A DNA stretch of 64,000 bases from Symsagittifera roscoffensis (lineage: Eukaryota; Xenacoelomorpha; Acoela; Convolutidae): assembly GCF_963678635.1 (NCBI RefSeq), contig NC_087063.1, forward strand, positions 72,873,617-72,937,616, given 5' to 3'. Positions 37,144 through 49,890 of the stretch are shown piece after piece (position 1 is the stretch's first letter; every line of letters starts with the position of its first letter). Made by a program: the position numbers and the translations under genes. Under the pieces are notes generated by a model. It was not told where the DNA came from, did not search any database, and was given only the letters and a program-made list of their open reading frames with translations.

Positions 37144-40045
37144 TTACTGAAAAGTTGTGGTTTGGGGTTGTTCAATAATTTGTTCATACGTGTTATCATT
37201 TTGTGAATGATTTGTCGTTATGTGTTGAATGGGGCTTTGTGCTGTACTTGGTCTGGAACTTGGATTATTGGTGATTGCTAATGTTCGGAAATTTCGGGGA
37301 ACTAATGATAATGGATGGTTTTGTGGTAGGGCTGGTGCTTGTGGTGCTGTAGGGTTTGTGTCTACATTATTATGTTCTTCGTCGTATGTATTCGGTCTTG
37401 TGGCTAATTTTGTGTTATATTCTTTCATTTGTGCGTCTAAAAGTATTTTATTTATTGATGATGAAAATTTTCCAAAAAATCCTGCAAATAATATACGTGC
37501 TACGCTTGCTTGGCGATTAACTTGTGTGTCTATAGCACATGTATTATAGATTCCTTTTAATAGTGAGAAAAGAAATCCTATAAAATTAAACATTGCGTAT
37601 AAAATAGTCAATCTTTCTAAGATGTAATAGGGCGATCATAGAAAGGCGAAAATTTCATTTTTTAGTGTTACAAAACTAAAAATGTTTATGGGTGAAATAT
37701 CTTGTGGTCTGTATTTTTCACCGTTCTAATACATGTAATCTTTAATATCCTTAAATTATCCGCTGTAGTCTTGTTTATAAATATCTGCAAATCCTGCGGT
37801 TTCGGCAAATTTTCTTAAATTTTGTTCGCTTGATTATCGTTGTATTGTATCCATTTGTTTTAGTAATTCTTGAAATTGCTGTGTTCTAATTTCATGTTGT
37901 ATATCGGATTTAGAGTTTATTCCAATTGATTGTAAATCAATGTTTGGGTTGTGAGTAATAGCTCGAATGCTTTCTGGTGAAAACTTTTTCAGTGGTTGCA
38001 TTAGTGTACGGTATGGTGTGAGTAGATATTATTTATCTTCATCAGGGTTTAATTTTACGACATTGTGGCTATTTTCTGATCCAAATGGGACTGCGATATC
38101 CCAAAAATTTGTACGTTTTGAAAGTATATCGACACAATGCACTTTTTTTATAGAATATGGGGATTCTTTTATAACAACGTTCATCTTCAAAAACATATAA
38201 AGGTGATACGTTTTTAGTGCAAGTGTAAAACCGTAATATGTTTACTTCGTAATCGAGAAAATTTGATCTATTTCCTGAAAATAAATATCCTGCGTAGGGT
38301 ATTTTTAATACTGCTAGTGCTAGTGATTGTAAAATTTGTGTTCTTTCTAATTCGCATAGTTAATGAAGTGTTTCTAATTCAGAGAGTGACATTTCTTGAA
38401 AAATTCTACTAATTGTGTAGTCCAATTTCATGTCTAAGTGAATATCATAATGTATGTTTCCAAAGTAGATGTTATTCATGTTCTTGTAATAATTCTTGTA
38501 AATGGGTACTTTTACTATCGGATGGTGTTAGTTTTCCACTAGGTTGACCATTACTTTTATAGAAGTTGACTGGGATGTAGGATGTGACTTCGTGTTTATT
38601 GTGACCTGTTGCATACGGGTCAAACTTAATTGTGCCAGTGGTCATGTCAAAACCTTTTTCGTATTAGACAAGTATTTCTGAATATTGTGTTTTGTAGAGT
38701 GGGTTTGTATATTTACAAGCGAATTCTATTTCTTGATAGATTTGAAAACGTGTTAGTTTATTTTCAATTACGTGTGAATTTTTGAAATTATTGCTTCGTT
38801 TGTGAGATGGGTTCACTTGTTCGTATGGAATTGATTCGATAAAAAAATTTTCATGAAATTTCATCATTCGAGCGTGTATTTTTGCTACTTGAAATGTTGT
38901 GCATGTATCTTCGGGAAACCAAACAATTGTTGCCTGGGTTCTAGTTGCGGGGTCACAACAACCTTGATCGTTTTTACAGGGTAATCTAATTCCTTGATAG
39001 ATCATTCATTGTGTTATCAGATAAATCTCGTGTGAGTTGTATTTTTTCAAGTTGTATTTTCCAATCAAAAAACATTATTTCTTGATATCCTTTACTTTTT
39101 GTGTCTGCTTTGCAGTTTGAAGGGTTATTTATTCCAATATGTGGTATCCAATATTTGTCGTGTATATCATAGGTTAATCGTCCGTGTGCGCCATTATATG
39201 AGTATTTTTGTCTAGTTTAATATGTCCTTGGTATCGTTCAAGTTCTGCTTGGTAGACAGAATCGGCAAGACTTTGAAGTTAACTATTTTCCTGTCTGAGT
39301 GTTTATTTTTTGTTAAGTTCAATCTGAGTAATTCATTTTTACAATCATCGGGGTTGAGATGTAAAAGTCTTTCGATGTTGCTTTGATAAAATGTTTCGTG
39401 TTCAAGTCGGTTTTTATTTCCGTTGGAAACTTGTGAACAGTGTACTTTCTTTTCGGAAAATGTTGTGTAAATTTATATCCTGTGACTGTCGTTGCTCGGG
39501 CTTTTGAATATAATGTTGCCATTACATTTGTAGTTTCTATAGCTTGTGGTTCTGTTTCGCATTGTGTTGCTTGATTGATTGCATACTTATGTAGTGTTTT
39601 TTGTTCATTTTCTTCAAAATCATAATGTGTTACTAATAAATCCTGGGGTCCTGTGCGAGGAAATGGATTTGTGTTTTGTCCAGAAAAATTTTAAAAAAAG
39701 GACGCGTTGAAATGTTAATATCTGTAAATTATACATGTGTATGATAATCCGGAATACGGTTTATAGAATGGAATCCGGAATCCAATTGTGTTTTTTGTAT
39801 ATCTATCGGATTTATATATTACTTCAGTTGTTATAAATGGTGGTGGTAGTGTTTGAGCTGTTATATTCGGTGGACTTATTGGATAGGAGTGTTGTACAAT
39901 ATTATTAAGTTTGACTGTTATTTCAAACTTTAATTGAAGACCGTTTTGTTGTAATATTTGAAAGTTGTGTTCTCGGATATCTTCGTGGATATCTTGTCTA
40001 TATTGTAATCTATTAAGTGCCCAACTGTGAAAACGGTGGCTTTCG
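37144..40045 (-). pseudogene. env: Envelope-like glycoprotein relic of family A
   Basis: By position (after pol, before the 3' LTR) and content this is an env-like gene of about 950 codons, broken by many stops and frameshifts. Open pieces: 39522-39319, 39005-38664 (cysteine-containing, RLPCKNDQGCCDPATRTQ), several shorter ones, and 37611-37144. The last begins TILYAMFNFIGFLFSLLKGI, a good membrane anchor near the C-terminus, followed by a polar tail. Short cysteine-containing segments elsewhere fit a disulfide-bonded ectodomain. I cannot assign the fusion-protein class. Env in Ty3/gypsy elements mediates particle exit and cell entry in errantivirus-like lineages; this copy cannot make it. 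Confidence 0.5.
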
Positions 40046-40050
40046 TTATG

Positions 40051-40629
40051 TTATCCAAATAGTGAGGGAGGTGCTACGAATGTATTCCAATCTAATCGTA
40101 GGGGTATATTTGTTGATTGTTCTCTGTATCGAGCGTTAAGATTATTTGGAAAATTCAATGGGAAAATTGATGGTGATATTTGACTTATTGATGGTGTCGA
40201 GGGGAGTGATAATGTTTCTGCTAAGGATGATAGTGTTGTATCTGATGAAATATCTTTTGGGTCGTTTACTAAGTTTGGTTCTCCTTGCGGATAAGATTGT
40301 GTCGCCCAATAAGATAGTCGTTCTGTGGTGTTAGGGGGGTTAAAATGATTTTCACGTGTTAGTGCGGATGTTGGTGTTGATCCTAGATAGTCTGAAGGAA
40401 TGTTAGGTGTAATTTGCTGTGATGAAAGTGTAGGGATGTCTGGTATTGTTATACTAGAGATCTCTGAACTTGATGGCGTTGGTGATTGAGGAATGCTAAA
40501 AGTAACTCTGGGAGTTTGAAAATTTCTATTTCGTCTTGGGTGTATAATTTGTCTATTGACTTCAACTGTATTTTGATTTTGGCTAATATGTTTGATTCGA
40601 TTTAAATCTTGTTGTAATGTGGGGTACAA
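40051..40629 (-). pseudogene. Ser/Pro/Thr-rich tail, probably the C-terminus of family A pol
   Basis: This 192-codon minus-strand ORF (TPRVTFSIPQSPTPSSSEIS and similar) is low-complexity and ends at 40051, just before the env-like region. Upstream, at 40640-40860, decayed sequence joins it to the gag remnant. Being located immediately before env, it is most easily explained as the disordered C-terminal tail of pol that survived the deletion of protease through integrase. Confidence 0.45.
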
Positions 40630-40825
40630 GTTGTATGTTGGTTCACTTAGTGATGCTTGTCGTTGAACTGGTTCTAGTGGTTCAGATAAGCGGGCGTGTT
40701 GTTCAAAAGTGTACGGGTTATCTTGAAATTAAATACGTGTTGATGATTTGGGGTTTTGTTTACTTTCAGGTATTGTTGCGTTTTCTTGGGGAGATGTCGG
40801 TGAAGACTGCTTTGGTGGTGGTTGG

Positions 40826-41710
40826 TTAGCAATTTTGGAAGTGTGTCCAATGTTTATATATTTTAGTGGGAAGATTTATGTTTATTGTACTATTCTTCGA
40901 TGATATGTTTATCATTGTGATTTCTGCTTGTACTAGTTTTCTAAAATCTAAATCAGGTTCTCGAATTGAGGAGGGATGAGATGCTCTTTTCTTGATAGCA
41001 ATTTTTCTGAGTTGTGATGTTAAGGTCATCATTAAAATTTCTGTCATTTTTGTATTTTGTAATCGTGTACAATAAGTGATTATGCTTTTAGAACTAGTGT
41101 TTCGATCCGAACTGCTAGTTGTTTAATTGTTTCATTTGGTAATCTGCGAATTTCATTGCATAAAAATCTTTGATGTTGTTTGTTTCGTTCAGAATCAAAC
41201 ATTTTTGAAAATTCTTGTTTGAATCTTTCCAATCTGATTTTATGTCTATAGAAAAAACTGAAAATCATTTTTGAGCTGCGCCATCTAGTGTTGTTTGTGA
41301 TGGATTGGCGTATTAATTGGTTCGGGTCCTATATTTAAAATTAAATTTGCTGAGACTGCATTTAGGTAACCTTCTACTGGGTATTCGGGGTCTGTTCCTG
41401 TGAATACCATTAAGGGTTTATTGGATTTCATTGACGATCCTCCCATTGAATATGGATTCATTGTCATTTGGAGTGACTCTGCGGCGTTTGGTATTTGCGA
41501 GAAATTTGCAAGTTGATTTTTTGTTATTTCTTGTTGTTGTAGGTAATATGGTAATGGTATTTCATTTTGCATTTGAGTTGGTTGGTAGGAATGCATAGTC
41601 ATTAGATTTTGTGATTGAATAGGTTGAAAAGATTGTGTATTAATTGAATTTGGTATACGCATTGGTTGTGGATTCTGTATATCTGTTGGGTTTTGTGGAT
41701 AAATTTTCAT
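40826..41710 (-). pseudogene. gag: Gag remnant of family A copy 2
   Basis: Three frames (41710-41285, 41268-41080, 41047-40826) reproduce the capsid-like half of the gag at 2526-1750, with many identical stretches (NKPLMVFTGTDPEYPVEGYL; FDSERNKQHQ; KIAIKKRASHPSSIREPDLD). The first frame extends upstream into the Q/P-rich segment, showing the original fusion. Similarity stops at about 40900, before the zinc knuckle; this is the deletion junction. Confidence 0.8.
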
Positions 41711-43545
41711 ATTTTGGGATGGTTGAGATTGTCGCGGTCTTTGTGTGCGATCTTCTTGTTTATATGGTGCAAAATTATCTGGTTGATAATAATCATCATC
41801 ATCAGATGATAATGATAAATAATTCGTGCAATAAGGTGTTTGTTGTTTGTTCTTATTTTGTTGGAAAAGTGGGTAATTTTCACTGTAATCTTGGGGAGAG
41901 TGTGAAATATTTTGAAAATTTACTGAATTGGTTAATGTATTTGGGAGATTCCAATAGTGAGAACATTAGTGGTTGTTATTTTTTCGTGGAGGGTGATTTG
42001 TTTTTGATGAATGTGTGTAATTATAGTTATGTTCTGCAAAATTGCTTCTTGTGAACGTTTTTCGGGTTCTTGACGGTTTTGTCATTGGTCTATATGTCTG
42101 GTAATCCATATGTGAATACTTAGGGGCAACCGAGGATTCAACGGTTGATTGTAAGATTACTTTTGGTAATGTTGTATTTCTATTTTTTTGTGTTGCAAGA
42201 TTTGGATGTATCGGTGAGATACTTTGTTGTGTATTTGTTACTGTTGTGTGGACTATTTCTTCATTTATGATGTGTGATGGTGTTTGATTATCTTGTTGTG
42301 TATGATTTCTAGTTCCATTGAGGTTTTTATGATGTATTACTGTTGAATTTAAGCTATCATTTTGTGTATCGGGTAAAAATGTATTATAATTTAAAGGTGT
42401 TGCATCGATTGTTAATAGTATTATTTTTACATAATCTACTGGAAAATTTAAAAATGCTGGATGAGACCATTCAGGGTCCCAAACGTAATCTGATTGTTCT
42501 GCAATGACAGTGTCGTCATTGGTACTTTGGGGTCTAAGGTTTTTTCTTGCTTGTTCAATTAAGTCGATATTGTGTGTGAAATAATCAATTGTAAACCATG
42601 CTAGTAATTTTTGTAAATCATGTTTATTATTTTGTGAAACAGAATTATTGTAAATTTTTTACGAATTGCGTTTAAAAATGTTGAGAATGCGGCGATTTAG
42701 TTTCTTACTTTTGTGTGTTTTGATGTATGGACTGGTGATGTACTTTGAGCTTTTGTTCTTTCTAATATAGATAAATAAGTAAATCTTATTGCAAAAAATT
42801 CGTTGGTTAATATCGAGTTTGCTCTTTGTGAGTTGTGATATTGTATGCTTTTGATATATTCTGTGAATACATTTGAAAATTCTAAATCAATATCGGCTGT
42901 TTGAATAACATTTTTATTATGTGATGTTCTTGGTGTACTGATTTCTATGATGTAGATTCCGTATTGCTGTGTTAGGTTACATATTTCTTTTAAATAATGT
43001 TCTATAATTTGTCTTTTGATTTTTATATCTGGGAATTCTGATTTGCATGGACTGATTCCTGGGTCAAACTAATTTACGAGTAAATTTTTGCAAATTTGTG
43101 TCAACTGTTAGCATGTTTTTAATAATATGTCTAATTGGTTGATTCCAATTGTATAGATGTACTAGTTTGTGTTTATATTTCTTTTTTATTCTGTTTTTTC
43201 CTTTTTTCGATGAAATTGAAGATGTTTCTGAATCGGAAATATACATTGGATCCTGGGTTGGATAATTTTTACTTATTGATTCTTCCATTTTGTATAGTGC
43301 ATCTAGACTACTGACTTCTGATTCGGAGAATGCATTTCTATCTTTTGAAAATCTTTTTCGTGTTATCTGTCTTTGTTTGCTTAAATTTTTTTTTTAGTGT
43401 TTGTCGTTTTGTGTGAATGTATTCAGCTGTTTGGGTATGCGGGAGTATTACAAGATCCTAATTTTGATTGTCTATTTCGCAGTTGTGTATTACGATTGTT
43501 TGTTTGTTTCCTAGTTTTTTCAATGACATAAGATTTAGGATGATG
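41711..43545 (-). pseudogene. ORF1/upstream gag region of family A copy 2
   Basis: This is homologous to 2680-4625 of copy 1 but with more indels and stops; 43288-43064 (MEESISKNYPTQDPMYISDS) is the largest intact piece and matches the lysine-rich small ORF at 4625-4161. The segment equivalent to 3430-3360 is partly deleted. Confidence 0.65.
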
Positions 43546-45180
43546 GATGCAAAATTTTTTTAGTGATTTTAATTTCCTAGACTGTGAGTCCTTACGATTT
43601 TTTGGTTAGCTTAACCTGGGTCTTTTTGTTCATGGTTGGAGAGAAAAGTGTATCGATTCCGGAGAATGACTTCATTTTCTCGTGGCTAGTATAAGCTAAG
43701 GTGTTAACTTACTTAATCTGACTTAGGGTTAGTGATTGTGTTCAAGGGTTGGAGAATAGTAAATCGATCCACAAGGTTAAGGTATAATTAGAACGCAAGT
43801 AGTTCGTTAGATACTATTTTAAACTTACTAAGTTTAAGATTTATCCTGGGTCGTATAAGATGAGGGGTCAAGTGAAGGATGAAAAACCGAAGCTCTTCAC
43901 GGTTTAGCTTAATTTGAATGGCTAGTATTTTAAAAAATTTCTATTAGTCCTGGGTCTATTGAAAAGGTTGGATAGTGAATCGACGATTGAGGTCGTTAGA
44001 CAGTTTATAAGTGGGTGGGGGAAAACAAAATTGTTCTTTGTGATCCAAGGATAAGCCTTGAAGATCAGAATTAAAATTATAAAATAGAATTTTAAATTAG
44101 ATCCAAGGAAGGCCCTGATGATGTGGTTTAAGATTGAAAAAAATTAAGTTTAAGGGATATAAGATTTAAGATAAACTTTGTGAAATAACTGATATTAATG
44201 AAGTTTTCAAAATTGATGATATTAGTTGATTTATGATTGCTGTTATGTTTAGGTGATGAAGCTGGAACAACAAGATGATTTTTATTTGCTAACAATTTTT
44301 TGTCATGCTACTAATTTTTTTTTTCAATAAGTTATTTTTTCAAATATTTTTTATATAGTACTGCAGAATTGGAGGGAACGATTTGAGATGTTTTTACCAA
44401 TCGTTATTGAACAAAAATGTTTTTTATTAGCGCCTGAAATACTCATTGAAGATTTTCTTCAAGGGTTTTATGTTTGCAAATGAAAATCTAAATTCAAGGC
44501 TAAAAAAATTCTAAATATAAAAGTTTTTGTTGTCTTTTGCCGTACGACCATGAAACTAAATGGCAAGTTTCTATGTAGTCGTATGTCGTCTCTTGTCCGG
44601 GGTCTTTTTCCAATACCGGGTAGTTCTCGTATTGTACGGAATAGCGGCTCTGATCTATTGAGTCGTAGAGACCATTCAAATAAGTTATTGTCGTGTAACA
44701 TTTTGAAAATGTTTTGTCTATTTCTAATCTATTTTTGGTTAATTCTAAGCTATCTTGTTTTTTAAGGTCTTCAATCGAGACTTATGGTCGCACCAGATGA
44801 GTTAAGTTTGAGTCGTATAACTCATAGAGTAATTTCGGATAGGGTACAACGTCTGCTCGTCACGCTATCTTATTTTCGGCCGGATAGATTCGTGCAACTT
44901 CTTAGTCTAATACCGATCCTAATCTTACTCTTATATCTACTAGTCTCAGGGTGTTTAACTAGTCTCTGCTAGGCTCAATAGATCTAGAGTATACTGGTTT
45001 TATTGCGACTGCTGAAGTTCTCGAGGAGAGGTAACTAATTTCCAAGTTAAATTCAAATCTCTCTGGTGCTGACATTACAAGTGGGTTGTTAGTTGGATGA
45101 ATTATGATTGGTGAATATTAAATTTTTTACAGTGGTAAAATATCTAATTTTTATGAAATAATAAAATGTAGTTTAGATCA
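43546..45180 (-). repeat. Family A 5' LTR plus leader, copy 2
   Basis: It is colinear with 4640-6279. It starts TGATCTAAAC on the minus strand at 45180 and directly abuts the tandem repeat array at 45190. Includes the LTR small ORF. Confidence 0.8.
44468..44701 (-). CDS. LTR-internal small ORF, copy 2 (intact)
   Basis: This 77-codon minus-strand ORF begins MLHDNNLFEWSLRLNRSEP and continues with FRTIRELPGIGKRPRTRDD and NLPFSFMVVRQK. It is basic. The copy at 63213 differs by about 20-25% at protein level with many conservative exchanges. It lies roughly 130 bp downstream of the expected transcription start, so it would be the first ORF on the element RNA. Function unknown; a regulatory upstream ORF or a small nuclear protein are possible. 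Confidence 0.5.
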   Translation of the reverse strand: MLHDNNLFEWSLRLNRSEPLFRTIRELPGIGKRPRTRDDIRLHRNLPFSFMVVRQKTTKTFIFRIFLALNLDFHLQT

Positions 45181-45189
45181 GGTTTCTTT

Positions 45190-48100
45190 TGACCAAACGT
45201 TCTGTGCCGCAGGCAATTGTTTGAAAAAAGGCTAAAAAAAGCCGTTTTAGGTACTTTCATTGAACAAGACACACCATATCCAAATCCTAAAAACAAAAGC
45301 AAAAGCTTGCTATTTTTTTGAAATGTTTCCTTCGTGAGAATCTAATCGGAGCAGATTGAGCACAGTCTCTGATTAGTCGAAAGAAGACAATCTTACTTGT
45401 TATTAAAACCTGGTTGCGATAGCTGAAGTTGAATTACATCAATCAACAGCTTTTAGGAAACTAGCTTGCCCTAGTATAATTATTTACTCTAATGCCTTGT
45501 CTTTTTTGAGGCTTCGTTGAGCATCAAAAACGAGCATAGTCGGAACGTGTTTTGTGCTCCTTCTGAAGGCAAAAAATTTTCAATTTAAGGCTGTGTTAAG
45601 AAAACGGAATTGAAAAAAACTGAGTTCAAGGCTTCAACTTTCATCAAACGTTACAAAACGCAAAGCGACCTCGAGAATTTTTGCGCTGAAAAAAGTCCTG
45701 AAAAAATTTGCAAAAAAGCTGCTTTATATCTGGATAGCGACCGAAGATTTATCTGTTGTTGTCTAAATAGAAACGTCAAAGGAAACAAATGAAAATAAAA
45801 TAAAATTAAGTAACGCCAGTTCAACTTTGGATAGAAAATTGGGCTCTTTTACCAAGTCTTCCCCCTCCCAGCAGGAATTTGTTTTTGTAATTTGTAACGC
45901 CACTTGACAGTTTTCATCACAAATGTGCTAGGTTGAAAAAAATTTGAAGCCCAAAAATTAGTATGTAGGCGGGGTTTATTGCCAAAAATTGATCAAAATG
46001 AAAATTGCGTAACTATCCTAAAATCCAACTCTCATTGATTATTCTCCCAATCACTGAAAACTGAACTCTCATAAATCCGTCGTGAAAGGGAAGAAGACGT
46101 AACATAGTAAGAACGACAAATGATTTCTTCTGCAGTTTCACGTATTTCCAAAAATTCCATTTTTCAGTCTTCAGAAATTCGGTGTCAATCAGAGCTAAAA
46201 CAAAAACGGTAATCTGACGGGGTGATGGGAGGAATTAAAGCTCTTTCATCATGTATAAACACAAACTTATCTCTTGGATTTTTTTTCGAGCATCAAGAAA
46301 ACTTACTTTTAATGTCATTTGAAACATTATAAAACCTAAAAGAAGCATATTTACCTAAATGCATTCGAAAATTGATGTGTATGAATGCACATCTGTAGTT
46401 ATTAGAGTATTTTAAGGCTTTTAGATAAAAGTTTTCAGTTCGCTTATCGACTCAAAAAAAATTAAACTAAACATGACGATTGAAAAAAAACACTTTAATC
46501 CGAAATTTTTTCTGAGCATATTTCACAAATAAACTACAAAATCTCAGAAAGAGTCCAAGTCTTGTTTACCGACACTTTAAAATTTTGACAAGCCAGCACG
46601 CTCACAAAACCAGGATCCAACTTTGCCTGAAATTAGATATAAACAAATCAATATATTTGCCGTCCAATTGACATGAAAAGAAACTTATAACATACAAACT
46701 GCAAAAATCAAATTTAATATTGAACAGCATAGCCTAGAATCGTACCTTCACAATAGAGGCTTACGCTTAGAAAAAGATATAAATTATTCAAAACACTGGC
46801 CATGTTGGAAATATTGAAAATCAATTGACAAAAATTACCCAATAAACATGGTTTCGATTTTGAAATCGGATCAATAACAAATCCCTTGCGATATAAAATA
46901 TATAGTGAACATAAATTCGTCCAACTTCTTTTTTATTTCAAAAAGAAGATCTCATTTTACTTTGATAACAGATCCGATGCGGTATAAAATATATAGTGAA
47001 CATAAACTCGTCCAACTTTTTTTTTATTTCAGAAAGAAGATCTCATTTTACTTTGTGGTTTAATTAAAAAAAAAATCCAGTTGTAGATGGACTTCAATAT
47101 TTTTTGTGAACATCAACGAACAACCCTGACAGTTAATTTTAACAAACCAATGCTTTTAATTCTTAATCAATTTATGCTGGACAGTTCAGCAACTATTTTG
47201 CCTCTCAAAAAATTCTTGAACCAGAAAAATCACCATATCCAAATCCTGGAAAAAAAACAAGCAATATATTGCTCAATTATTTTTGAATTGTTTCCTCCGT
47301 GAGAGTTTATTGGATAGACATAATCGGAGCAGATGGAGCACAGCCTCTAAAAAATTGGAAATAGACGATTTTACTGGGTATTAATACCTGGTTGCGATAC
47401 CTGAAATTGAACTGCATCAACCAACAGCTTGTACGAAATTGCTTGATCTTTTATATATTTTTACTCTAGCACATTGTCTCTTTTGATACTTACAAAATGA
47501 GTGTAGTCGGAACGTTTAATGCTACTTCTTCATCAAAAACTGTTTCAGTTTAAGGCTGTGTTTAGAAAACGGAAATGAAATAACCAAAAAATCTAGGCAT
47601 AAACTTTCATCAAACGTTACAAAACGCAAAGTGACCATTGAAATTCTGCGTTTTATAATTCTTCAAATTAATTGAAAAGCTGCTTTTTATCTGGATATCG
47701 ATCGAAGGTCTATCTGTTGTTGTCTAAATAGAAAAGTCAAAGGAAACAATCGAAAACAAAAGAAAATTAAGTAGCACCAGTTCAAATTTGGATAAAAAAT
47801 TTGGCTCTTTTACCATGTCTCCCCCCTACTAGAGAAAACATTAGTTCTAGGAAGTTGTTAGCAGGATTTTTTTGTAATTTGGAACAAAATTTGCCAGTTT
47901 TCATCACAAATGTGCTAGGTTGACAAATTTTCGAAGACCAAAAATTTGTCTCTAGGCGGGGTTTATTGCCAAAAAATGAACAAAATGAAAATTGCGTAAG
48001 TATCCTAAAACCCAACTCTCTTTGATTACTCTCGCAGACACTGACAACTGAGTTCTCATGAATCCGTCGAGAAAGGGGAGAAGACGTGACATAGTAAGAA

Positions 48101-49890
48101 CGACAAACGATTTCTTCTGTATTTGAACGTATATCCAAAAAATCCAATTTTCATCCTTCAGAAACTCGGTGCCAATCAGAACTAAAGCAAAAACATTCAT
48201 CTGACGGAAGGATAGGTGGAATTAAAATTCTTTTGTCATGAATAAACACTGAAAATATCTCTTGGAGTTTTTTTTTCGAAAACAAGAAAACTTAGTTTTA
48301 TGGTCATTTGAAATATTATAAAACCTAAAAAAAGCACATTTACCTAAATGCATACAATAATTGATTCGGATGAATGCAAATCTGTCTTTATTAGAGCATT
48401 TTAAAGCTTTTGGACAAAATCTACCACTTCGCTCATGACTCATAAAAAAACTAAACATAACGATTGAAAAAAATACAAAACCTCAGAAAAAGTCTAAGCC
48501 TTGCGTACCGACACTTCAAAATTTTGAAAAGCCAACACGCTCACAAGACCAGGTTCCAACATTGCGTGAAATTAGATATAAAAATCAATATATTTATCGT
48601 ACAATTGACATAGAAAGAAACTTATAACAGTCAAACCGCAAAAATCAAATTTATTATTGAACAGTTTTCGCACAAAAATTCAAAAATTAGTATAGCCTAG
48701 AATTGTATCATCACAATAAAGGTTTACACTTAGAAAAAGGTATAATTTATTCAAAACACTGGATATGTTGAAAAAAAAATTACCCAATAAACACGGTTTC
48801 GATTTTGAAATCAGATCGATATCAGATCCAATGCGGTGTAAAATTTATAGTGAACATAAACTTGTCCAACTTCGTTTTTCATTTCAAAAAGAAGATCTCA
48901 TTTAACTTTGTGGTTTAATTTTCAAAAACAGTATCCAGTTTTAGATGGACTTCACTATCGAACTATAAAATCAATATAGTTTTATGAACACCATCGAACA
49001 ATTCTGACAGTTAATTTTAACAACCCAATGCTTTTATTTCATAATCTTTTTATGCTAGACGGTTCAGCAATTTTTTTGCACCTCAAAATATTCTTGAACA
49101 AGACAATCACTAGATCCAAATCCTGAAAAAATGAAAAAAAGCAAGCAATAGATTGATCATTCATTTTTGAAATCTTTCCTCTGTGAGAATCTATCGGAGA
49201 GACATATTCGGAGCAGATGGAGCACAGCCTCTAAAGAGTCATAAGAAGACCATCTTACTCGGTATTGGTACCCGGTTGCGATACCTCATTTTGATTTATA
49301 TCAATCAACAGCTTTTAGGAAACTAGCTTGCACTATGATAATTTTTGCTGTAGCACTTTGTCTTTTTCGAGTTTTACAAAAATGAGCACGGTCAAAATGT
49401 TTTGTGCTACTTCTTCAGCAAAATTTTTTTCAATTTAAGGCTGTGTTTAGAAAACGGTATTGAAAAAACGAAAAAAAAATTGAGTTCAAACTATCATTAA
49501 ACGTTAAAAAACGTAATGCGACCTCAAGAACTTCCAATTGACATGAAAAGAAAATAAGAACAACCAAACGGCACACAGCAATTTTTTTGGTGAACAATTT
49601 TCCCAAAAAACCTTTAAAAATCAGCATAGCCTACCAATGTACTTTTACAATAAAGATTTACTCTTAGAAAAGGGTATGAATTATACAAAACACTGGCCAT
49701 GTTGGAAAAATTGAAAATCAAATGAAAAAACTTACCCAACAAACATGGTTTCGATTTTGAATTCAAATTGTTAACAGATGCGGTTTAAAATATACATTAA
49801 AAACAATTTTTTTTGCAACGCTTCTTTTTTATTCCCGAAAAAAAAGATCTCAATTTACTTCGTGGTTCAACTTTTTCGAAAAATGTTATA
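45190..49890. repeat. Tandem array of a ~1.85 kb unit, three copies
   Basis: Units begin at about 45190 (5' truncated by the retroelement), 47080 and 48927; the spacing of the last two is 1847 bp. Landmarks repeated in each include CCTGGTTGCGATA...TCAATCAACAGCTT and GGCTGTGTTTAGAAAACGG. Unit 1 carries an additional ~96 bp duplication (46869-46957 and 46965-47060; ATAAAATATATAGTGAACAT). Unit 3 lacks about 1 kb between 49520 and 49530. Units are roughly 75-85% identical. Confidence 0.75.
47782..48147 (-). pseudogene. Conserved frame in the tandem unit
   Basis: A 121-codon minus-strand frame begins MDFLDIRSNTEEIVCRSYYV and contains FGNKPRLETNFW and QPSTFVMKTGKF. The same frame in unit 1 (about 46164-45850) reads MEFLEIRETAEEIICRSYYV and so on, with two stops. 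Exchanges E/D, I/V and S/N dominate the first 40 residues, hinting that it once coded for protein. No family recognised. Confidence 0.35.

Larger units (their letters stand above)
33458..45180 (-). mobile_element. Family A retroelement, copy 2 (pol deleted, env-like region kept)
   Basis: Read on the minus strand: LTR/leader 45180-43560, ORF1/gag remnants 43545-40860, an abrupt switch to a Ser/Pro-rich pol tail at about 40629, an env-like region about 40040-37144, a proline-rich stretch, a further ORF at 35956-35336, and a truncated LTR at 33864-33458. Protease, reverse transcriptase, RNase H and integrase core are absent; the gag zinc knuckle is also lost. The assignment of 33458-33864 as this element's 3' LTR is inferred from orientation and distance. 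The copy is full of stops. Confidence 0.7.
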
